NCBI GenBank assembly: GCA_030641425.1
Contig: DAOWHM010000085.1
Location: 1-5,029, forward strand
Length of the DNA stretch: 5,029 bases
Direction: 5' to 3'
DNA from: Candidatus Bathyarchaeota archaeon
Lineage (GTDB): Archaea > Thermoproteota > Bathyarchaeia > Bathyarchaeales > SOJC01
In this document: positions 1 through 4,694 of the stretch, piece after piece
How positions within the stretch are numbered: position 1 is the first letter of the stretch
How the letters are laid out: each line of letters opens with the position of its first letter
Program-made: the position numbers and the translations under genes
The notes under the pieces: generated by a model
Databases searched by the model: none
What the model was told of the DNA's origin: nothing
Seen by the model: only the letters and a program-made list of their open reading frames with translations

Positions 1-251
1 ACTGCGATCTTGTCCATGACTATGTCACGTCCACCTGTGTTGATTAACAAGAATGCCGTTTCGCCGTAGGTTGAGCCGTCATGCCAAGTATGGAGCTTGT
101 ACATTTTTATGCTCTCTTCTTGCACCCTTGTTGTAGTCACGTTGATTGCATAGAAGGTTACGACGCTTGCGAGCAGTACTGAAACCACTAGGATGATCAG
201 CGTTGTTATTACAGTGCTGAGCCCTTTCTTGCTCTTCAGAATGTTTTTCAT
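1..251 (-). CDS. Type IV pilin/archaellin-like protein, first 83 residues (3' end cut by window edge)
   Basis: This is the N-terminal part of a secreted, pilin-like surface protein. It begins MKNILKSKKG followed by LSTVITTLIILVVSVLLASV, which is a class III (prepilin) signal peptide: a short basic n-region ending K-K-G, then an uninterrupted hydrophobic stretch. A prepilin peptidase of the PibD/FlaK/EppA type would be expected to cut after Gly10, leaving the hydrophobic helix as the core of a filament or as a membrane anchor. The start ATG (249-251) is chosen because GGAGAG lies 6 bases upstream and the signal peptide starts at once. By my hand alignment, 63 of 83 residues match the pilin encoded at 406-969, so this is a recent tandem duplicate. 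The frame is open to the window edge; the C-terminal domain is not visible. The family call is strong, but whether it forms a pilus, an archaellum or a membrane-bound surface protein cannot be decided. Confidence 0.85.
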   Translation of the reverse strand, partial: MKNILKSKKGLSTVITTLIILVVSVLLASVVTFYAINVTTTRVQEESIKMYKLHTWHDGSTYGETAFLLINTGGRDIVMDKIA

Positions 252-257
252 CTTTTT

Positions 258-263
258 CTCTCC
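258..263 (-). promoter_or_regulatory. Ribosome binding site of the edge-cut pilin gene
   Basis: GGAGAG on the minus strand, 6 bases before the ATG at 251. The same hexamer and the same spacing precede the neighbouring pilin gene (976-981), which supports both start choices. Confidence 0.7.
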
Positions 264-299
264 GTTTATGCGAAGTTTAGCATCTTAGAAGATAAGATA

Positions 300-311
300 A
301 TTTGTGTGTAG
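300..311 (-). promoter_or_regulatory. 12-base element shared with the other pilin gene
   Basis: CTACACACAAAT on the minus strand, 48 bases upstream of the start codon. An identical 12-mer lies 52 bases upstream of the second pilin gene (1022-1033). The surrounding intergenic sequence is otherwise quite different between the two genes, so the match looks kept rather than merely left over from duplication. It could be an operator, or an element in the 5' part of the transcript. No clear TATA box can be picked out upstream of this copy. Confidence 0.45.
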
Positions 312-390
312 AACAGTACTACGCATCCCACTGAAATGCGGTTGACTGAGGATGGATATTGACCCACTTAGGAACGGGTTGGATTGTGAG

Positions 391-400
391 AAAAAGAGAA
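391..400 (-). terminator. Possible T-rich terminator after the complete pilin gene
   Basis: TTCTCTTTTT on the minus strand, starting 6 bases beyond the stop codon of the pilin gene at 406-969. Archaeal RNA polymerase can terminate at T-rich tracts without a hairpin. This run has only five consecutive T, so it is a weak candidate, and read-through into the next pilin gene is possible. Confidence 0.25.
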
Positions 401-405
401 GTTGC

Positions 406-969
406 TTAGATTGAAGCGCCTACATTACATTCCTTGTAGTATTGGGCGTTTGCAGTGAAAACGGTGAAACCAACAGTGACACCGATGTCATTGACAGATA
501 TGCTGTCCGGATTAGTTATGTATACGATCATGCTCCAACCAGACTTCAAAATTAAATCATCACTAGCTTGGATAAAAGGGTACGTTGTCGAACCTAATGT
601 GATGCCTTTCCCTAGTAATGTACCATTGCTGTTAGGGTCAATGTAGATGAGATCAAGGGAGATTGCGTCGCTGGTTTTATTGTAGTAAACATTGGTCCAT
701 GTGCTTTCCTGGCCTCGAACGGAGATTTTATCTATCACTATGTCTCGACCTCCAGTGTTTAATATTAGAAAAGCTCCTTCTGCAAACGTTGTTCCATTAT
801 GCCAAATGTGCTGTTTGTATATCTGTATGCTCTCTTCTTGCACTCTTGTTGTAGTTACATTGATTGCGTAGAAGGTTACCACTGTTGCCAGCAAAACTGA
901 GACTACCAAGATTATTAGAGTTGTGACAACTGTGCTAAGTCCTCTTTTACCCTTTTGACCATGCTTCAT
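406..969 (-). CDS. Type IV pilin/archaellin-like secreted protein, complete
   Basis: A 187-residue pilin-like surface protein. Residues 1-10 (MKHGQKGKRG) form the basic n-region of a class III signal peptide; cleavage by a prepilin peptidase is expected between Gly10 and Leu11. Residues 11-36 are a continuous hydrophobic helix that would pack into a filament core or stay in the membrane. Residues 40-187 form a soluble, probably beta-rich outer domain. Four N-glycosylation sequons are visible (N37-V-T, N58-G-T, N97-K-T, N115-G-T), which suits an S-layer or pilus protein; there is one cysteine, C181. The frame stays open 42 codons further upstream to 1095, but I place the start at 969: GGAGAG sits 6 bases before it, the signal peptide then lies at the true N-terminus, and the extension would cover the promoter region. 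Its tandem partner at 1-251 lies 154 bases downstream on the same strand. The exact filament type is unknown. Confidence 0.87.
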   Translation of the reverse strand: MKHGQKGKRGLSTVVTTLIILVVSVLLATVVTFYAINVTTTRVQEESIQIYKQHIWHNGTTFAEGAFLILNTGGRDIVIDKISVRGQESTWTNVYYNKTSDAISLDLIYIDPNSNGTLLGKGITLGSTTYPFIQASDDLILKSGWSMIVYITNPDSISVNDIGVTVGFTVFTANAQYYKECNVGASI

Positions 970-975
970 TCTTTT

Positions 976-981
976 CTCTCC
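976..981 (-). promoter_or_regulatory. Ribosome binding site that fixes the pilin start at 969
   Basis: GGAGAG on the minus strand, 6 bases before the ATG at 967-969. It decides against the longer upstream reading that would begin at 1095, and it matches the site of the neighbouring pilin gene in sequence and spacing. Confidence 0.7.
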
Positions 982-1021
982 AGCAGTCATGATACAAAAG
1001 TATACTCGGGAAAGTATGTTC

Positions 1022-1048
1022 ATTTGTGTGTAGCAAACTGACACACAA
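1022..1048 (-). promoter_or_regulatory. Inverted repeat upstream of the complete pilin gene, candidate operator
   Basis: On the plus strand, TTGTGTGT (1024-1031) is followed after 9 bases by its exact reverse complement ACACACAA (1041-1048). The 12-mer at 1022-1033 overlaps the left arm and is the element shared with the other pilin gene. A TATA-like stretch lies just upstream in the direction of transcription (1056-1063), so the transcription start would fall at about 1030, inside the repeat. That is a typical place for a repressor operator in archaea. The role is inferred from position and symmetry only; as RNA the arms could also form a short hairpin. Confidence 0.45.
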
Positions 1049-1055
1049 CTTGGTG

Positions 1056-1063
1056 ATAAAAAT
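1056..1063 (-). promoter_or_regulatory. TATA-like box for the complete pilin gene
   Basis: ATTTTTAT on the minus strand, about 90 bases upstream of the pilin start codon. A start of transcription 25 or so bases downstream would leave a leader of about 60 bases. It lies between the regulator stop codon and the pilin, suggesting that the pilin has its own promoter. The region is AT-rich, so the call is tentative. Confidence 0.35.
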
Positions 1064-1104
1064 CTGTATTTATTCTTTAGAATACGATAATTCAATGTGG
1101 TTTC

Positions 1105-2022
1105 TTAAGTTTGAGACACAATCTGCAGTTTCTTTTCAGTCTTCCACAGCTCTAAGAAGAGTCTGCTAAGGGTTTCGACAAAAGCATCATAATTTGTCCA
1201 TAAAGCGGCGATTTTCCCTCGCTTTCCCTTTTCACTGTAGCCTCTGTTGGTCTTTCTGATTGTGAATAGAAGTTGCTCCTGGTCAACTAAGATAAAGGTT
1301 GGTATCTCTTTAGCGTCTGGTCGCGCATATCTAACATTAGGCAAATCTAGTTTGTTGACGAAGAAGCGGCTCTTTGGCGAATCATTCGTCAGCAGTCTTG
1401 CCTTGGCTTTTCTCGCAAATCTTTCGAGTCTATCTATGAAACCTGAATGGTACAATCTTGAAATGTCTTCTTCAGTGGCAAAAATGTCTATCTCTCGTCG
1501 AGCTATTTGGACAATTTCATTTGCTTTTAGGACGATTTGTTCTTCTCCCTCAAGAATCTGGAAAACCTCTTTTCTCTGTTGTTTTATCTCTGGCTTTGGA
1601 AGAGCCATCCATATTTTGATTAGTTGTGCTTTGTTCTTCTCTAGCTGTCTTATTTTGAGCTTTTTTGCTTCAATGAGAGTGCCTATCGCCTGCTCGAAAG
1701 ATGTTGCAATGAATTTCAGAGGTTTCTCGAAGACAGAGGATACTAGACCTATCTTCTCCAGATCTCGTAGTATTCGGTAGGTTTCCGTTCTGTGAAGACT
1801 AAGACCTTCTGAGATTTCACTAGCTTTTCGTTCTCTGGATCGTGCTAGAAATATGTAGACTCGAATCTCGTTCTTTGAGAGGCCAAGTTTCTGGAGCATA
1901 CTTTCAATTGGTCGAATGGATTTTATTGGTCCTCTATCTTTCCTGATAAGTTTCCATGCCCCAGTGTTTTCATCATATAGTTTCTGTACCTTTTCTGAGG
2001 ATTCCGTTAAGACAACTTCCAC
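1105..2022 (-). CDS. TrmB-family transcriptional regulator
   Basis: A 305-residue cytoplasmic DNA-binding regulator. Residues 1-42 are an N-terminal extension not usual in the family. Residues 43-108 form a winged helix-turn-helix of TrmB type: it opens L-Q-K-L-G-L-S-K-N-E-I-R-V-Y, then K-A-S-E-I-S, then the recognition helix around T79-E-T-Y-R-I-L-R-D-L-E-K-I-G-L. A basic, charged helix (about 110-138) probably serves as a dimerising coiled coil. Residues 150-295 resemble the phospholipase D-like effector domain of TrmB proteins (I-L-E-G-E-E-Q-I-V, then F-I-L-V-D-Q-E-Q-L-L), without a visible HKD catalytic motif. Known TrmB proteins respond to sugars or other metabolites; the ligand here is unknown. 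The start is GTG at 2020-2022 with AGGATGG 7 bases upstream; Met42 would be an alternative start giving a normal-length family member. It is divergent from lon and upstream of the pilin genes, and may regulate either or itself. Confidence 0.88.
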   Translation of the reverse strand: MEVVLTESSEKVQKLYDENTGAWKLIRKDRGPIKSIRPIESMLQKLGLSKNEIRVYIFLARSRERKASEISEGLSLHRTETYRILRDLEKIGLVSSVFEKPLKFIATSFEQAIGTLIEAKKLKIRQLEKNKAQLIKIWMALPKPEIKQQRKEVFQILEGEEQIVLKANEIVQIARREIDIFATEEDISRLYHSGFIDRLERFARKAKARLLTNDSPKSRFFVNKLDLPNVRYARPDAKEIPTFILVDQEQLLFTIRKTNRGYSEKGKRGKIAALWTNYDAFVETLSRLFLELWKTEKKLQIVSQT

Positions 2023-2029
2023 GAGTAAA

Positions 2030-2036
2030 CCATCCT
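2030..2036 (-). promoter_or_regulatory. Ribosome binding site of the regulator gene (GTG start)
   Basis: AGGATGG on the minus strand, 7 bases before the GTG at 2022. The ATG inside this string (2031-2033) is out of frame with the regulator and stops after eight codons, so GTG is the better start. The site is only a moderate match to the archaeal anti-Shine-Dalgarno sequence. Confidence 0.45.
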
Positions 2037-2048
2037 AAATATTCGAAA

Positions 2049-2060
2049 TCTGAATCTGAA
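2049..2060. repeat. Direct repeat TCTGAA x2 in the divergent control region
   Basis: TCTGAATCTGAA, two abutting copies of the hexamer that also forms half of the palindrome at 2102-2115. It lies in the expected leader of the regulator gene, roughly 10-20 bases downstream of its likely transcription start. It may be a second binding site for the same protein. Confidence 0.4.
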
Positions 2061-2090
2061 CTAAAGCGACTCCGAGTTAGGGTTTTGCTT

Positions 2091-2100
2091 CTATTTTATG
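2091..2100 (-). promoter_or_regulatory. TATA-like box for the regulator gene
   Basis: CATAAAATAG on the minus strand, about 70 bases upstream of the GTG start. It directly abuts the 14-base palindrome (2102-2115), which would then cover the position of the BRE element. A protein bound at the palindrome would be expected to compete with TFB/TBP. Confidence 0.4.
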
Positions 2101-2101
2101 C

Positions 2102-2115
2102 TTCTGAATTCAGAA
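2102..2115. promoter_or_regulatory. 14-base perfect palindrome, candidate regulator operator
   Basis: TTCTGAATTCAGAA is a perfect palindrome between the divergent regulator and lon genes. Two-fold symmetric sites of this kind suit dimeric winged-helix proteins, and the obvious candidate is the TrmB-family protein encoded next to it. It sits immediately upstream of the regulator's TATA-like box and about 80 bases upstream of the lon TATA-like box, so autoregulation is the more direct reading. Binding is inferred, not shown. Confidence 0.5.
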
Positions 2116-2193
2116 TATGAATCAAGAATCAGCAATTAAGATCAGATGGATATATTGCGGAAAGAGACATATGAATAGATGCAAAATAACCCG

Positions 2194-2201
2194 TATATTA
2201 A
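2194..2201 (+). promoter_or_regulatory. TATA-like box for lon
   Basis: TATATTAA, preceded by an A-rich stretch. A transcription start about 25 bases downstream would fall near 2222-2226 and give a leader of about 40 bases. A second TATATT at about 2151-2156 is a less well placed alternative. Confidence 0.45.
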
Positions 2202-2223
2202 GACTGGACACATAGTTTTTCGT

Positions 2224-2238
2224 GGTGAACTTAACACC
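2224..2238 (+). promoter_or_regulatory. Small dyad at the likely lon transcription start
   Basis: GGTG, 7 bases, CACC. The dyad overlaps the expected start of transcription of lon and could be an operator or a small leader hairpin. The arms are only 4 bases long, so chance is a fair explanation. It does not match the heat-shock regulator sites I know from archaea. Confidence 0.25.
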
Positions 2239-2256
2239 GCACTATGAACGCAAGAA

Positions 2257-2261
2257 GGGAG
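2257..2261 (+). promoter_or_regulatory. Ribosome binding site of lon
   Basis: GGGAG with a 4-base spacer before the ATG at 2266. An ATG at 2244-2246 is out of frame and lies upstream of this site, so 2266 is the best start. Confidence 0.6.
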
Positions 2262-2265
2262 AACC

Positions 2266-4467
2266 ATGGATTATTTTGGCGAAGAATCAGAAGTTATTCA
2301 CGGGGGAAAATGGAATTGGGGGGCATTCAAGTCAACAAAAAGCTTCCCCATATCAGATAATCTTCTGTTGTGGGTCATAGGGCAAGAACGAGCATTAGAC
2401 GAATGTTATCTATGTTTGGACGAATGGGTTCACAAGCTCAAATACTTAGAGAAGGAGAAATGGTTTGACGCGTGGAAAGATCCGGACAAGGAGAAACCCA
2501 ATGCCACGAAAGCTGCACCGCCAGGTCCTTACCTTCTCTTACTAGGCGATCCGGGAACGGGTAAATCCTTGATTGGTCGAGCGTTGGCGGCTCATCTCAC
2601 AGAACTATATGAGAAACATAAGATTAAGCTTCAAGATATAGTATGTTGGCAGAACAAGATAATACCCAGTGAACCAAAAATATCCTCTCATCCGGCAGGT
2701 GAAGGGAAGAAGATAATCTTCAAGGAAAAATTAAAGGAAACCAAAAAACTGTTTCTTCAGAAAGTTGGGATTAAGACTCTCACCTATCTAATGATTGTGA
2801 TCGCGTCCATTTTCATGTTTGCAGGCTTCTTTTTCTTGTGGCAACAGAAGCTCCTGTGGGACGCCAACTCAGCCTCAGAACCAATATTGGGCATATACAC
2901 TGCTGGGGACTTTCCTAACTTCATGTTGGACTCCTTCGTAAGAATAGGTACGACCACGTTTCTCCCTGCTGGAATGATGCTCATGTTTCTGATACTCGTT
3001 GTGGCCTTAGGGCGCTTTGGTTTGATGGGCGGTGCGAAGGGTGTAGGAGGAGCTAAAGCCACAAATGTGCCGAAACTGATAGTCGACAATTCCCAAAAAA
3101 CTGCGCCCTTCATAGACGCAACAGGACACGGTTCTGCACAACTATTCGGAAGTATAGCTTGGGATCCTCTTCAGACTGGTGGTTTGGGAACACCTGAGCA
3201 TCAGAGAGTTTCCACAGGAGATGTACATCGTGCCAACATGGGTATCCTCTACATGGACGAAATTAAGAACTTAACGCCTACAGGAGCAGTAACCTTGCTG
3301 ACTGTGTTGGAAGATGGGCAGCTCCCAATAACTTTGCGAAGCACATGGGATGAAGGAAACACTGCTGCTATGGCAGTAGCCACTGAACCTGTACCTAGTA
3401 TGTGCTTCTTGGTTGGGGCAGGGAATTTTGACAGCATTGGCCAAATGCATCCAGCACTAATGGATAGGATCTATGGTTACGGCAAAGTCGTAAGAATGAA
3501 TAACGACATGGCTGGCACTCTGGAAAATCGTCGAAAATATGTTCAGTTTATCGCTCAAGAAGTCTCGCGTTTTCACTTGATGCCGTTCAGTAGAGAAGCA
3601 TGTGAAGAAATGGTGGATGAAGGCCGCAGACGGAGCAACAAGAGCGATGGGTTGACTACGAGGTTCAGACCTATGATAGCAATTGTGAAAACCGCTGCAA
3701 TCCTCGCCATGAAAGAAGGTTGTCGATTAGTTGAGAGAAGACATGTGAATGACGCTATCGAGAATCACTGCAAGACAATTCAGAAGCAAATTTTAGAACA
3801 TCAAATAAGTGAGAGAGGTAAACTCCTAGACATTAACCCTGAAGGCGCCAGGCTTGGTCAAATCTATGGCTTAGGCGTAGTGTCAGATCCCTACAGTGGA
3901 GAGATGACTGGTAACGTTCTTACAGTTAAGGGGTTCTTGGAGAAACGTGACAACGGAAACAACAATCACCAGAAAGGCTACTACAAAGTAACAGGTGTCG
4001 CAAAAGGTGGTAAGCAACGATTCATTGAGGACAGCGTTGCTAAGGTGAGGAGTGTCATTCTGCAGAAATATGGAGTAGATATAGCGCAGGACTTTTTCAC
4101 ACATATCGACTTCGCTCAAGCCTACGGCGTCGATGGTCCTAGCGCAGGTGTCACAATGACACTTCTTCTGTGCTCCCTAATTGAAGGGCTGCCAATTCGT
4201 CAAGACGTAGCTGTCACTGGTGAGATTAACGTTGGTGTGGATGACAGAGTGCCTGTGACCGCAGTTGGTGGGCTTCATGAGAAAATTAAAGCAGCAGAGG
4301 CTTGGGGCTTCAGAAAAGTTGTGATTCCAGCGAAGAATTTCAAACACTCGATAAATCCAAGCGACTATGTCATAGAAGTTGTAGCAGCTGAGACCTTGCA
4401 AGACTATCTAAGAGAATGTAGAGTCGACGAGAAAAGGACTTTCAACGAATTCGGAAAGTTGTTATAG
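2266..4467 (+). CDS. lon: Membrane-anchored ATP-dependent Lon protease, LonB architecture with LonA-like active site
   Basis: A 733-residue AAA+ protease expected to form a hexamer on the inner face of the membrane, unfolding proteins with ATP and degrading them. In order: a short N-terminal segment with no LonA-type substrate domain; AAA+ module from V-I-G-Q (37-40); Walker A GDPGTGKS (94-101); two transmembrane helices (about 172-192 and 231-256) with a loop of about 40 residues; Walker B ILYMDE (327-332); sensor 1 at N387; arginine finger R401; sensor 2 near R466; protease domain about 520-718 with catalytic Ser626 and Lys673. Helices placed between the Walker motifs define archaeal LonB. 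Unusual points: the active site reads D-G-P-S-A-G, as in bacterial LonA, and not G-D-S-A-S; the Ser-Lys distance is 47 residues, 4 more than in E. coli Lon; and there is a lysine-rich insertion of 25-30 residues before Walker A. At 733 residues it is longer than usual LonB (about 620-650). All core residues are present, so it should be active. Confidence 0.95.
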   Translation: MDYFGEESEVIHGGKWNWGAFKSTKSFPISDNLLLWVIGQERALDECYLCLDEWVHKLKYLEKEKWFDAWKDPDKEKPNATKAAPPGPYLLLLGDPGTGKSLIGRALAAHLTELYEKHKIKLQDIVCWQNKIIPSEPKISSHPAGEGKKIIFKEKLKETKKLFLQKVGIKTLTYLMIVIASIFMFAGFFFLWQQKLLWDANSASEPILGIYTAGDFPNFMLDSFVRIGTTTFLPAGMMLMFLILVVALGRFGLMGGAKGVGGAKATNVPKLIVDNSQKTAPFIDATGHGSAQLFGSIAWDPLQTGGLGTPEHQRVSTGDVHRANMGILYMDEIKNLTPTGAVTLLTVLEDGQLPITLRSTWDEGNTAAMAVATEPVPSMCFLVGAGNFDSIGQMHPALMDRIYGYGKVVRMNNDMAGTLENRRKYVQFIAQEVSRFHLMPFSREACEEMVDEGRRRSNKSDGLTTRFRPMIAIVKTAAILAMKEGCRLVERRHVNDAIENHCKTIQKQILEHQISERGKLLDINPEGARLGQIYGLGVVSDPYSGEMTGNVLTVKGFLEKRDNGNNNHQKGYYKVTGVAKGGKQRFIEDSVAKVRSVILQKYGVDIAQDFFTHIDFAQAYGVDGPSAGVTMTLLLCSLIEGLPIRQDVAVTGEINVGVDDRVPVTAVGGLHEKIKAAEAWGFRKVVIPAKNFKHSINPSDYVIEVVAAETLQDYLRECRVDEKRTFNEFGKLL

Positions 4468-4490
4468 AAAGGGATTCAATGCTGTTCAAA

Positions 4491-4511
4491 AACCACTCAA
4501 ACCAGTGGGTT
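4491..4511 (+). terminator. Weak hairpin downstream of lon
   Basis: AACCACT (4491-4497), a 6-base loop, then AGTGGGTT (4504-4511); the arms pair with one bulged G. It lies 24 bases after the lon stop codon. No T-run follows, so it may protect the 3' end of the message and not act as a true terminator. A second 5-base stem follows at 4520-4534 (AGCGA, 5 bases, TCGCT). Confidence 0.25.
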
Positions 4512-4681
4512 ATAGGCACAGCGATAATGTCGCTATTGGACTTGCTTGCTTGAGAATCGAATCGGAGGAGGCAGGTATGTTTTCTTCTCTAAAGAGCGTG
4601 TAGTCCCCATTGGGTGTGAAGTGCTGCAACATACAAATCCTATTATCCTCTAGGAACAAGGTTAGACCGTTCACGTTTGTC

Positions 4682-4686
4682 GGTGA
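4682..4686 (+). promoter_or_regulatory. Ribosome binding site of the right-end gene
   Basis: GGTGA, a good match to the archaeal anti-Shine-Dalgarno sequence, with an 8-base spacer to the ATG at 4695. It supports that start over the GTG at 4683 and over the later in-frame ATG at 4773, which has no such site. Confidence 0.5.
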
Positions 4687-4694
4687 ATTGCCCA

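Larger units (their letters stand above)
4468..4694. other. Intergenic stretch between lon and the right-end gene
   Basis: This 227-base gap holds two weak stems (4491-4511 and 4520-4534) and one very good Shine-Dalgarno sequence, GGAGGAGG at 4564-4571. The latter is followed 5 bases later by an ATG (4577) that opens a frame of only eight codons, ending TAG at 4601-4603. On the minus strand a 61-codon frame starts with TTG at 4695 and ends at 4510; it has no Shine-Dalgarno site and I do not call it a gene. No RNA gene or repeat family is recognised. Confidence 0.4.

Noticed and set aside
282..293. Short palindrome ATCTT-AG-AAGAT upstream of the edge-cut pilin
   Set aside because: Five-base arms in an AT-rich leader are expected by chance, and there is no matching copy at the other pilin gene.
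970..1095. Extension of the pilin reading frame to a start at 1095
   Set aside because: It would put 42 residues before the class III signal peptide, has no ribosome binding site and covers the likely promoter and inverted repeat; the start at 969 has GGAGAG at ideal spacing.
1247..1780. 177-codon frame on the plus strand inside the regulator gene
   Set aside because: It is antisense to the clear TrmB-family gene, and its composition (Ser-, Phe- and Arg-rich) is that of a shadow frame.
2784..3113. 109-codon minus-strand frame inside lon
   Set aside because: It is the reverse reading of the Lon membrane segments and following region, with no start signal of its own.
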